A stretch of DNA of 64,000 bases from Endothia cerciana (taxonomy: Eukaryota > Ascomycota > Sordariomycetes > Diaporthales > Cryphonectriaceae): NCBI GenBank assembly GCA_026119935.1, contig JALRMH010000047.1, forward strand, positions 62,001 through 126,000, written 5' to 3'. This document shows, piece after piece, positions 34,658 through 44,245 of this stretch (the stretch's first letter is position 1; every line of letters starts with the position of its first letter). The notes under the pieces were generated by a model. It ran no database searches. It was not told the DNA's origin and saw only the letters and a program-made list of their open reading frames with translations. The translations under genes were made by a program, and so were the position numbers.

Positions 34658-34795
34658 CTATCGGGAGCGGGGGCGTTAGTAACCCTTGCGAACAGCTTGG
34701 CACCAATGGGTGCGTGGAGGGGAGGGTGGGGAGGAAAAAGGAAGCGAGCACCGATGGGTGCCAATCTGCCCTGAAGGAAGCCTGCGCTCGCATAC
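34658..34795 (-). other. helicase intron 2 with palindrome pair
   Basis: Donor GTATGC at 34795, acceptor GATAG ending at 34658, CTAAC branch site near the 3' end. Contains GCACCGATGGGTGC (34748-34761) and GCACCAATGGGTGC (34700-34713) around a pyrimidine-rich spacer. Confidence 0.8.
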
Positions 34796-35197
34796 CAGTG
34801 ATGTCTTTGCCTGCGAGACAGCCACCTCCACCTCGGTCCATAGCTGTCCAGATGTCATGACAGCCTGCTGCATCGCAGGGTTGCGGCCCGTATTGCTCGT
34901 CGACCCCGTGGAAACAGCGCGCTTTAAAAGTGTCAGCCGGAAAGTAACGCGAGATTTCGTTGAAGTGCTGCTCGACCAGGTTGGCAGGCGCCATGAGCAT
35001 CGCCGGCATGGTCTGGAGCAGGTGTTCTGAGCAATCCTCGTCCTCGTTGAAAGCGTGTTCGTCCAGGGCCCTCAGGCATTCCTTGATGAACTCATACCGC
35101 TCCGCCACGAAGACCAGTGTCTTCCCGGTCCTGACCTCGTTGGCGAGGAGGGCACCCCGCATAGCACTCTGCACCATCTTGTGCAGCACGAAGACGT

Positions 35198-35309
35198 CTG
35201 GGATACGTATTAGTGAAGGGTGTTCTGGGGTGGTTGGCACCGATCGGTGCGGAGGAAATAGGGGGGAAATTGGCACCGATCGGTGCTAACCGTGGGTGGA
35301 AAGACTTAC
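35198..35309 (-). other. helicase intron 1 with palindrome pair
   Basis: Donor GTAAGT at 35309, acceptor CCCAG ending at 35198, CTAAT branch site. Contains two perfect palindromes GCACCGATCGGTGC (35237-35250 and 35273-35286) around a pyrimidine-rich spacer. Confidence 0.85.
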
Positions 35310-35905
35310 CGGTCACCTGAAAGGGCTTCAGGGCGAATGTGTGCTTCGGCTGGCCCTTGTCATCCAGGTCTCGGCAAAGGCGCAGGTCGGTGTATTTTCC
35401 GCCGCCTTCTTGGCCTGGCACAAACATGCGCAAGCCCTTCGGCGCTCCGACAAACGGTGACTTGAGCTGGCAGACCTGACGGCAGAAGTCCGAGCAGGGC
35501 ATGGCACTCGGTCAGTTGGTGCCTATAGATCTCGGCGGACGAGAAGCCTTCGTCCCGCATCCGAGCCACCTCGGGCGAGTCCTCCAGGCCCCCGCCGGCT
35601 GCATCATCCAGGAGCTCGCCGTCTCGCTCGAGGGACGCGATGTACTGCTCGATGCTGTGTGGGTTGGGCAACAGGGGCTGGAAGCCCTCGAAGATCTTAT
35701 CGCCCTGTGTGGTTGTGACGACCGGGTTTGCCAGCAGGCCACGGTGGTAGATCTCGTTGACAGTCGCAAGAACACTGCGGCAGTCAATTGGGGGGGGGGG
35801 GGGGATACTGTCCATCACATCCAGCATTTCCAGACGGCGGTTTCCCTTGGCTACCCTGACCGTGTTCGCAGCAGCTCGGTTTATCCGGTTGTACTTGGCC
35901 GACAT

Positions 35906-36712
35906 GGCGAGGAAGCCAGTGCGGCACCAGAGCCTCTTGGAATCAGAAAGAAGAGGAATGCTTGTAAGCTAAGACACAACTAGCAAAGACGGCCGGGTTA
36001 CAAGCAGAAAATGTTATACTGTTATAAAAATAAAGCTGGTCCTCATATAATGCATAAGTAAACACCAAATAGCTGATGAAACTCACTAGGGAAGCACATC
36101 TGAACAGATCTAGCAAAGAAGAAGCTATATATAAGCCGCTTGCAGCAACTTGCAGGTCTTAAGAAATTCGTATCGCAATAGTCAATATTTGCACTGGGAT
36201 AGATGCAGGGCGTTAGATAGCGAAAGCAGATAGCTACTCCCAGTGATGCATATATAGTCTCAGTAACCGTCTGATGACCTCTGTCCGGACTAAGGAAGGA
36301 AGCTGATAAGATGTTGCAAATGAATTGAGAAAAGGGAACAGCCGACCAACGGGCACTGGTATGCATACTAAGTTAATTTTCCATTCAGTAAAGCAGTACG
36401 GCAATGTTGACAATTACTTTGCTGCTAGATTTCAGTTCTCCAAACGCCACCAACGCCACCAACAATGCCAACAATACCAACAATACCAACAATAGCAAAA
36501 ACAAAACACCAAGTTTCCAGTTCGAAGGATAATCAAAGAGCCAGATCCACATAAGCAATAAGATGTTCGTAATGCAAAGGTAGAAAAGAAATCTATTTGC
36601 AATATTATAAATAAAGTATTGATACTTAAAGATCACATGAAATCCCCACTGGTTTTCCGTTAAATCTTTCTTCTGATGACTCCTTTTAGCTGAACAAATT
36701 ATTTTGCATGTC
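35906..36712. other. intergenic, AT-rich, with a short tandem repeat
   Basis: No gene. A CCAACRATA/CCAACGCCA-type tandem array lies at about 36436-36497 and probably represents a minisatellite. Confidence 0.5.
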
Positions 36713-37024
36713 ATGGCTCCTCATTTTTCACCATCCCGTGGACCGTGGCTCACGTCCGAACAGATATCCTTTTATAGAGACACAGCATTCAAGTGGTATT
36801 ACACCTGTCACAATGCCAAGGTCGACCAAGAAGAAACGCCTATCTTCACAGAGATGAAGCTGCGATTGGATCGAATGGAACATATATTGGAGATAATTCT
36901 TTCAAAATTAGTACGTAATTGGCCGCATTCATATTGAACGCTGCTTACTATATAGGCAGACTCTGAGCCAGATGCTGCAACGCTCGAAGCCTTCACATTG
37001 AGCCAGCGAGGAGCTGAAAAATAA
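36713..37024 (+). CDS. small spliced protein of unknown function, 88 aa
   Basis: Exon 1 36713-36910 and exon 2 36956-37024 are joined by a 45-bp intron (GTACGT...ATATAG), giving a frame that reads SKLADSEPDAATLEAFTLSQ across the splice and stops at TAA. The N-terminus is MAPHFSPSRGPWLTSEQ, followed by an amphipathic helix (MKLRLDRMEHILEIILSKL). Both exons are unbroken. I do not recognise the family. The neat splice and lack of stops, in a region where most genes are broken, support a real gene. Confidence 0.5.
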
Positions 37025-37445
37025 GATAAATGTGCTTGTTAGACGGACATAACTGCCCTGGGACTCGATACTGTGTTTCAAATCTGGTAGTATTCTTGAA
37101 TGCTTTTTATAAATTAGTGAGGATGATCGATCGGCTTGAGTATTTAAAGGTCAGTCGCAAGGGATTTCAGTTGTGTAGGGGCCTAGAAAATAACACTACT
37201 ATGTCGTCTTTCCCTGATCTGTCAGTAAAGCCTTCAGAAAGAACCACACCACAAGTCAGCTTGTCAAGTGCCCCAGGCCAAAAGCTTCTGTATTTCAATG
37301 CAACAACTAACGCTTAAGGTCTAACTAAGTCTCAAGTCCTAAGCCTAAAACCAGTAGGCCTTCCTTTTGTACAGATAGCTGGCCCTGGCTAGCCCCTAAC
37401 CCTTAGCCCTGTCACCTCATGACATCTGTCACTCGTGACACAGGC

Positions 37446-37790
37446 ATGGCAAATGCGCCTGTGCCTGACCTCACCTTTGATGAGGCAAGAGCACTCGTCT
37501 GTACCACCTGTATCAGTGATGCCAGCGCGGACATGGCCTTCTATAATTAGTGACTCCAGCATCTACCGGCTCTTGCCTCCAAGATCACTATAGAGGGCAT
37601 GTTTCTAGGACCACCTATACTCCTTGTATCAATGCCCATGACAGTCTAGAATGTGGTCCAGCACGATAAGATGTGTTGTTTCCTATACTACATCAACTCC
37701 CACAACATGATCGATCTGTACAAGGGACTTGTTCAGTCTTCGCCCTAGCCTTACACACTCTCCAGCGCTACCAGCTCTTCCTCTTTATAG
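37446..37790 (+). pseudogene. nonsense-damaged protein fragment
   Basis: From ATG 37446 a frame reads PVPDLTFDEARALVCTTC, then is cut by TAG-TGA at about 37548, TAG at 37649 and TAG at 37746, yet keeps protein-like text throughout (LPALASKITIEGMFLGPPIL; VVQHDKMCCFLYYINSHNM). Stops fall at positions that fit Gln or Trp. RIP is the simplest cause. Family unknown to me; similar text occurs, as far as I recall, in fungal multi-copy C2H2 proteins. Confidence 0.4.
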
Positions 37791-37796
37791 GGGGCA

Positions 37797-38500
37797 GTGG
37801 ATGATGGTCGTGTTCACGTCGAGACTCGCAACGGCGGCCAGGCCAGCAAGCGTCGTCACGATTCAATGGGTTCACACATATCCATATACCCTTTACTAGT
37901 GCAGCCGGTTCGCTATATAGCGCCTGCTAGAAATCTGCTTCCTAATTCAGCCCACATGCCCCCAACGATTACAATAGGCCCTGCGATGAAAAATGATATG
38001 GAAAGCGCCGAGATGAAAGAGGCAGCTGAACAGCTCAAGCCAGCGGCCGATCCAAAGAACTCGGGTCTGCCGGTGCTTCCCCATTGAAGGCAGCTCGAAC
38101 AATTAGTTGTCTTCCTCAATCTTTTCGGAATCGAAGCACCTGGGAGGGTACAGCCTAAAAATGGCCTCACATGGTGCCTTGGGGGGGCTGAGGGCACCTT
38201 GCGGAGAACTCGCGGGAGGGTTGCTGGTCGACATGGCGATGAGGTAGGTCGCGGCGAGGTGGCGGAGTGTTGGATGCGAGGACGGGGAGGCAATAAGGGT
38301 CGCGGCGAGGGCTCTGGATCTTCTCGTGAGGCTCTTGCTTTGCAATGGCGGCTGCGACGCGCTTGCCACGCGTCAAGGGCGGTTTTCCAAGCCTCGTGAG
38401 CAGCGTCTTCCGGGGCCTGGATGGCCAGGAACTCGCTTGCGGTCTCTACACACGATGGAACAGCATCAGGCTCGGCCACAGGGCTAGGAGAGGAAGCCAT
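37797..38500 (-). other. GC-rich open frames on both strands, gene strand unclear
   Basis: The minus strand is open from 38500 to 37913 (195 codons: an N-terminal part with EFLAIQAPEDAAHEAWKTAL, a Pro-rich middle and a hydrophobic end ISALSISFFIAGPIVIVGG). The plus strand is open at 37797-38087. A second minus frame at 38376-38167 is also protein-like, so the N-terminal part may need a frame change. One small gene is likely but I cannot decide which frame is used. Confidence 0.3.
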
Positions 38501-38518
38501 AACAAGGGAGGTTGTATG

Positions 38519-38538
38519 AGTGTGTGTGTGTGTGTGTG
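38519..38538. repeat. TG dinucleotide microsatellite
   Basis: About ten TG units (CA on the other strand). Confidence 0.85.
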
Positions 38539-38539
38539 A

Positions 38540-39176
38540 AGGTATAAGGAATGAGGAATGCGAATCGAAACCATTTTTGGCCGGAAGCCGTTTTTAGCAC
38601 CCACTACGGGAGGAACGAGTATAGTGGGCGACCAGGGACCTGACTCAGCCCGCGGGTAGTGATCGGATGTCCCGCCCGGAGGCTTAAGCATAGATACTCC
38701 TGGTAGTAGGTGGATCAAGTGGCACGGGTGGCATCCACTTTGACCCCACTCCGGTGTGTCCTTCTATTCAGATTTGGCCCCTTCGGCTTCAACTCTTACT
38801 TCGACACCTCGCCACCCCCCTTGTGGCAGACCCACAGACCCGCAAAAAGCAACACTCGGTTCTCGTATTCGGACTTTAGCCTTGTTGATCCCTTCCTGCA
38901 GCAACTTTTCATTGGGCGGAGGATGCTGATGCGGACTTTCCTTCACCCGTGGCTGGAGGAAGTGCTCGGGGGCTAACTGGCCTCTAAATAGCAGCTTCCC
39001 CTCCCCTCTCATCTAAATCATTTCCTTTCGATCTCACCGATTTCTACGATTCTCTTTTTCCTTCCTACCGCTCAATCTTGCAGAACACATCGAAACCTTT
39101 TTTTAGCAGGGGATCATGACCAGTGCCTCCGCACTCTTGTAAGTGCGGGTCGCTATACACGTTACCTGATTTGCTG
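38540..39176. other. intergenic
   Basis: No supported gene. An 88-codon plus frame at 38710 is not recognised. The end is pyrimidine-rich. Confidence 0.35.
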
Positions 39177-39554
39177 TCGGAAGGCCGTTGGTCATCCTCT
39201 TGACCGAGACCACCGTGACAGGATAGCTACTCATTGCCTACGGCCAATGAAAGCACCTGGGTCTCTGGGAAGGCGGCTTCAGTCGACTATCAGGACCAGC
39301 AGAAATGCTGCTCCTTGGTTGTTACTGTTGTTGTCGCATTAGGAGCCGGCGTTGAACCGACAGACTTCTGCTCGGAAGGCCGTTGGTCATCCTCTTGACC
39401 GAGACCACCGTGACAGGATAGCTACTCATTGCCTACAGCTAATGAAAGCACCTGGGTCTCTGGGAAGGCGGCTTCAGTCGACCATCAGGACTAGCAGAAA
39501 TGCTGCTCCTTGGTTGTTACTGTTGTTGTCGCATTAGGAGCCGGCGTTGAACCG
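39177..39554. repeat. tandem duplication, two 183-bp units
   Basis: Units at 39177-39359 and 39372-39554 (195-bp period, 12-bp linker) start with TCGGAAGGCCGTTGGTCATC and end with GGCGTTGAACCG. They are almost identical; the few differences seen are transitions (GGCC/AGCT, ACTATC/ACCATC, ACCAGC/ACTAGC). Confidence 0.9.
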
Positions 39555-39885
39555 GGACAGAGTTGGGTTAAGCGTTGTATTAACGGTCTCCTGGAATCCT
39601 TTCATCACCGCTCGAGCCAAGGCTGCTCTGCTGCTGCAAAAAGCCTGGGTGGGTGGGGATCTTGCTAGCTATTGTGCAAGGGCTTATTTCTCAATTATTA
39701 ATCTTCTTGCCTCTTTTATATAGATGCTAGCTAATAAAACTTCTCTCTACAGGGTTTCGCAGATATTAAATGCCTAGCGCTAGTTATCTGACTAAAGCGA
39801 CTATACGTCTCGCATTATTAAAGTCCTTGCGATTCGTCGACCTTCCTTCCCTTAGTGCCTAGCCAAGCCTAGCCGTTTCCGATCC
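39555..39885. other. intergenic
   Basis: AT-rich between about 39700 and 39830; nothing supported. Confidence 0.35.
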
Positions 39886-40080
39886 TAGTTCTCCCATCTC
39901 TCATCCTGCTGTCTCCAACACACTTGTCTGCTACTGCTGCCTCTTCTCTTATCTTACCACCAGCAAGACCAGGATCGCACCGCACCAGCGCACCGGACTA
40001 GAGTCGGTATAGAACCTAGCGCTGGCTATAGCGAACGCCGCGAGTGGAATGATCAGCCAGGCCGCGAGTCTTCACCACTA

Positions 40081-41391
40081 GTGTCCACCGACACGCCATG
40101 CTGGAGCGCCTCCTCGCATAATGGTGACGCCCCTGCCGATCCCGACAGCATCAATATCTCTGGCGCGCCTGCTTCGGTAGTCTGGCGGCGCACTAGTGAC
40201 TCAGGTGGGCAAGACGAAACGGACAAGCACCAGCTGGGCCTCGTCTTTGGCATGCTTCTCGATATGAAGTACGATGCGCGAGCAAGAACTGCCTTGTTCC
40301 GTCTGCATACCAACCTTCATATCCAGGGTTTCCGACGACCTGTGGATTTCTTCGTTTTCATTCCACCCGAATATATACAAAGCCTGGAACGCATCAATGA
40401 GCCAATGCACAGCGAGGTCGTCGATATGGCCGTCTATCTCCGATTTAAGCTCCACAAACTGCCAGCCCTCATAGGGCCTAAAGTCTCTGTCAAGACCAAG
40501 CCTTCGTACCATCGCGACGGCGCTACGCTAGAATCTTTACTTGCTCTCACTACCCAGGCTACACAGTTAGACATCTGCTTGCCCAATTTCCACGATCACG
40601 ATAGCATTTTGCATCGTCTTTGCCAGGCGCTTACTCTACCCAACGCGCCGTATGTCACCTCTCTGGAAGATGAAATGGACCTTACTACTCTGTACGGCGG
40701 GCGCGGCGGTGTGGTCATGTCTGGAGAATGGGACTGGCGTCGATCCCCTGCCGAAGGAGCCCGAGGTGGAAAGCGACGTGCGGGCCAGCGGGCGCGAAAG
40801 GTTCAGCCGCCGCCCTATGACAGGGTACCACTTTGCCCTTCTCCACCACTACCACCCCAACAGACGAGGTTGGCCGGCTCCGGTCCCAGTGTTTCGTACA
40901 AGCGGCGCCGCGTTGAAATAGAAGAGCCCGGTGCCCGAGACCTGACTGAGTTTAAGCAGTTGCGTGACCAGATCCGAGACCAGATCCGCGACGAGATCCG
41001 CGACGAAATGCGTGATCAGATTCGAGACCAGCTCCGTGCCGAGCTTTACAGAGAATTACGAGATAATCTGCGGGCCGAGCTGCTTGCGGAGATGTACGAG
41101 AAGCTGCGAGGCGAGCTTCAAGGGGCGTTTCGAGACCAGCTGAAAGAGGAGCTTAAGGAGCAACTCCAAAATGAACCTTGGGTACGCCGAGATATCTTTA
41201 GGCAGGTCTGCGCAGATCTCCAGTATGAGATGGACTGGTGGCACAACGATTTCCTGAGGAAGGACGACTTGGGTGAATGGGCGGAGGACCTCTTCAGCAA
41301 TGCATTGGAAGCGACCAGGGATGAGCTTGAGGTTCGCCAAAAGAGGCAGCTTAAGGATGTCTTGGTTGCAGCTAGCAAGTCTTTGGACTAG
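40081..41391 (+). CDS. coiled-coil protein of a fungal multicopy family
   Basis: A 436-codon frame without stops. Residues about 50-215 form a compact N-terminal part (ARTALFRLHTNLHIQGF, VDFFVFIPPEYIQSLERI, DLTTLYGGRGG). A basic Pro-rich linker follows (SYKRRRVEIEE). Residues 310-380 are a regular charged repeat RDQIRDQIRDEIRDEMRDQ, continuing as RDNLRAELLAEMYEKLRGEL, certainly a long coiled coil. The C-terminus is helical with Trp-rich patches. The frame is open upstream to about 39887 with no ATG; 40081 is GTG and the first in-frame ATG is 40252, so a first exon or upstream start is likely missing. I know this layout from uncharacterised fungal proteins; function unknown. Confidence 0.6.
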   Translation: MSTDTPCWSASSHNGDAPADPDSINISGAPASVVWRRTSDSGGQDETDKHQLGLVFGMLLDMKYDARARTALFRLHTNLHIQGFRRPVDFFVFIPPEYIQSLERINEPMHSEVVDMAVYLRFKLHKLPALIGPKVSVKTKPSYHRDGATLESLLALTTQATQLDICLPNFHDHDSILHRLCQALTLPNAPYVTSLEDEMDLTTLYGGRGGVVMSGEWDWRRSPAEGARGGKRRAGQRARKVQPPPYDRVPLCPSPPLPPQQTRLAGSGPSVSYKRRRVEIEEPGARDLTEFKQLRDQIRDQIRDEIRDEMRDQIRDQLRAELYRELRDNLRAELLAEMYEKLRGELQGAFRDQLKEELKEQLQNEPWVRRDIFRQVCADLQYEMDWWHNDFLRKDDLGEWAEDLFSNALEATRDELEVRQKRQLKDVLVAASKSLD

Positions 41392-42911
41392 CAGAGTAAT
41401 CTGCTGCGAGCCCGCAGCTCTCCTTTGTTCTCCTTTTAGCTTTTTTGTGAATATAGAGTATTAGGTTGAGGAGCAAGCAAGCAGCCATCCACTCAAAAAC
41501 TAACTAACTGTCACAGTATTGGATGTTAGGGTTCTTATCAACTCTAAACCTGCTGATACGAGAAGGGTTGCTTATGTGATATAGTTACGTAAGCAGATAT
41601 TTAGTATCTAGCTTCTGTCAGTTTGGAGCCTCCGCCCGTCTCTAGTTGCAGCTCTTCAAGCTGCGTCCTGTTAATAAATCTGCACCTGCCTGAGGAGCCC
41701 TACTGCCTGCTCAGTGTCCAACCCGTCTGCCTGACCTGGGACCGTGACAATAGTATTCGAATAGCTAAAAAAAATCTTGATTCCTAGTAGCTAACTAGAA
41801 GACTCCTTAGAGACTAGGCTATTAATCTTAGATAAGTCAGACCACCCTCTTTCCGTTCACTCTTTAATTCCGTTCACCCTGGTCAGCTACATTCAATATA
41901 TATATATATATTAATTTAGTCTACTTTTCTATTTTATTCACCTACTATAATATAATCCTCTTTATCAGTAACTAATTCGATGCTGCTTTCTGATAATACT
42001 CCTGCTATTAATAGTAGAAAGAGAAATAATAAAAACACTATAAGTAGAGATAGAAATACAACTAACAGCCTTAATTAAAAGAGCAAGAATAAGTAATATA
42101 AGCAGATAATATTATAAAGCAAACTAATAGCTAATAAAGTTAACTTCTGCACTATTATTAAGGTCTGCGCAGATATCTAGCTTTCCTTTATTAATAAGGA
42201 TACTAGCTCGAATAGAGAAGCAAAGTATAATCTTTATAATTAAAGAGGCTGAAAGAGATAGAATAGCTTCTTTAGCTATTACTAGTTTTTTTATCCTTAA
42301 GTAAGGTAGTTAAAGGCTTTCTAAATACAAGCTTTACAAGAGCACTTATTAGCTAAATAAGTAGTACTCTAATAGAGGAAATACTAAAATAAAGTTTTAT
42401 CTTTACTTATAGAGTTTTGCTTTAAGTTCGATAAAGACTCGCCTTTATTCCTGCTTTATTATACTAGCGCTTTATTAGTTTTAAAATAGTAAAGAACAGA
42501 AGAGCGATTCGAAATTTATTAATTAAGTTGTTATCATAAGCTCTTTTCTAAGTTTTTGCTATCAGCAGGAGCTTTTCGCTTCTATTATAGCTGTTATAGT
42601 TCTTTGTCTCCTTTATAGATTTAAGTAGCAGTTTCTACTATAGATGTGCGAGTTGTTAGTAGTTTGCTGACTTAGAGTCGGATTCTCGCCTTAAGGTCGC
42701 TAGTAAGTTTCCTATAGTAGTATAAAGCCCTGTGAGATTCCGATTTAAAAGGAGCGTCTCTCTATTTCTCTAACACATCAAGATAGTTATAAAAAGCTAA
42801 TAAGTGTTAGCCTTCCCTTTAATAAGCATCTTCAAGTTATAAAATAAGGCTACTAGTACCTTGATTAGTATAGCATAGCAATCCTTTCGATTATTCCTTA
42901 AAGTATTCTTA
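41392..42911. other. AT-rich, heavily RIP-mutated stretch
   Basis: From about 41750 the sequence is dominated by TA steps with many stops in all frames. This is typical of a transposon destroyed by RIP. I could not restore any family. Confidence 0.55.
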
Positions 42912-43134
42912 TATCAGAACACTTATCATATAAGCCCGGCAGAGTTATAATGATATAGCGAGAACAGGCTGTCTGATTGATAGCTGCTGGATGTCTGTTA
43001 GTACAGAGACTGATTCTTGCAGTGTAGAAAGAATCAGTGTGCTGAGTCGCTGGCTATTTGAAGGGGAATAGCCCGTGCGCCGCTAGCGCCGTTGTCCGCT
43101 AGCGCCGTGGGCCACTAGCGCCGTTGTCGTGACA
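42912..43134. repeat. solo LTR, 223 bp, with target-site duplication
   Basis: Ends TATCAG (probably from TGTCAG) and CGTGACA form the usual inverted LTR ends. It is flanked by TCTTA at 42907-42911 and TCTTA at 43135-43139, a 5-bp target duplication. It contains three copies of a CTAGCGCCG motif near the right end. Confidence 0.75.
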
Positions 43135-43659
43135 TCTTAGTCTTTTTAGTATATTTGCTAGTTCTCCTCTATTTGTTCTTCAAGGTGTCGATCCTATCTC
43201 GCATAGTATTCGGAGTCAGTATAGTCGAGGGCTATAAGGATCTTCTTCTTATCTTTGCGAAACTTCTTTAAAGACGCTTCAAACTTTCGTTATAAATTGC
43301 GCAGCTAGTTATCTCACTGCTGATAAGTAGCCTAATATACGAGGGTAGCGATGTTAGAAATCTTAATATCTTTATCGCTTGATATATTAGAATCACTATT
43401 GCTTAGCTAGCAAGAGCTTTATAAAAGCCTTTAGACTTGTTGTTTTAGGGCTTAGAGGGTCTCTTATGCTTATATTAATTCCTCTAGCTCTCGAATATAA
43501 GCTTAGGTAGCTGTAAGGGCCTTGGTATTAGATGAACGCTGTCTTTCTTTAGGCAGGTCGCTAGCTACTTATCAGCTTCTTGTGCAGGGGCTGCTAGGTC
43601 TAGGAGCAGGAGAATTCATTATTATAGCTCTAGAGGGCTTTTCAGAGAAGAATCAGAAT
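43135..43659 (-). pseudogene. RIP-damaged coding relic between LTR copies
   Basis: On the minus strand a frame from ATG 43619 gives PAPRPSSPCTRS, DLPKERQRSSNTKALTAT and YIRELEELI with stops (TAA/TAG) at places that fit CAA/CAG (Gln), as in a Gln-rich coiled coil of a Gag-like ORF. A further piece near 43250 reads FRKDKKKILIALDYTDSEYY. The identity is a guess from position next to an LTR. Confidence 0.35.
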
Positions 43660-43882
43660 TATCAGAACACCTATTATATAAGCCCGGCAGAGTTATAATA
43701 ATATAGCGAGAACAGGCTGTCTGATTAATAGCTGCTAGGTGTCTGTTAATATAAAGACTAATTCTTGCAGTATAGAAAGAATCAGTGTGTCGAGTCGCTG
43801 GCTATTTGAAGGGGAATGGCCTGTGCGCCGCTAGCGCTGTTATCTGCTAGCGCTGTGGGCCACTAGCGCCGTTGTCGTGACA
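43660..43882. repeat. second copy of the 223-bp LTR
   Basis: Same length and ends as the copy at 42912-43134. The differences are almost all G/A or C/T, with this copy the more AT-rich. No matching flank duplication was found (AGAAT / CGCGC). Confidence 0.75.
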
Positions 43883-44245
43883 CGCGCGCCGCTATTTCTT
43901 GCGGCTTTGACAGTGCGGGGCATTGTCACTGCTAGGTTCTCGGTACCTCACAGCACTCCAACCCCAGCTTCAGCGCTGCTGCGCCTCCGCTAGCGTTTCA
44001 GTTCTGGGCATTTATTTTTTGGAAAACGCAATTCAGGACCTGTTTTGTCTCCCTGGCGGCTCCGCGCAATATAAAACGGCGGTCTTTACACATCCCATCA
44101 CCTTCAGCTCGTTCTTCTTATAGCAGACAGTGCTTGGACGGTGACATTCAAGGCCTTGTACTAAAGACATCAGAATCTCCCTCCTATTCCTGTTTTAACA
44201 CTCTCCGCTAAAGCCAACGGCCCTTGGCACTTTGTTCCATGTGCT

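Larger units (their letters stand above)
32117..35905 (-). pseudogene. SNF2-type helicase/ATPase gene with three introns and several frame breaks
   Basis: Helicase motifs appear in order on the minus strand: motif I LLANEVRTGKTLVF (about 35130), Ia AMLMAPANLVEQHF, IFSYSTTVSRLL (34600), motif II HIILDECHTVRN (about 34130), motif III VMVSATPAINQL (34020), V NVMVLNQRCGSAGLNLH (about 33080) and VI QMRGRVVRVGQTKPV (about 32990). The C-terminus is Lys/Asp-rich with a DDVEDDVEDDV stretch. Introns at 35309-35198, 34795-34658 and 33361-33234 restore the frame exactly (FQVT|DVFVLHK, AKTSL|NMRKIWIF, EQL|LLVAILEK). Breaks: shifts near 35490, 34880, 34040, 33065 and 32950, and TAG codons after GWQ, RAA and VATP. 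SNF2 proteins remodel chromatin or translocate on DNA. The gene is probably dead unless the shifts are sequence errors. Confidence 0.75.

Noticed and set aside
35743..36000. The C run in the helicase N-terminus (plus G run near 35790) as an assembly gap
   Set aside because: It encodes a short proline run in an open frame, so it can be real, although its length may be misread.
43135..43659. The two 223-bp LTRs as the ends of one short element
   Set aside because: The left copy has its own TCTTA duplication on both sides, better explained as an independent solo LTR; the outer flanks do not match.
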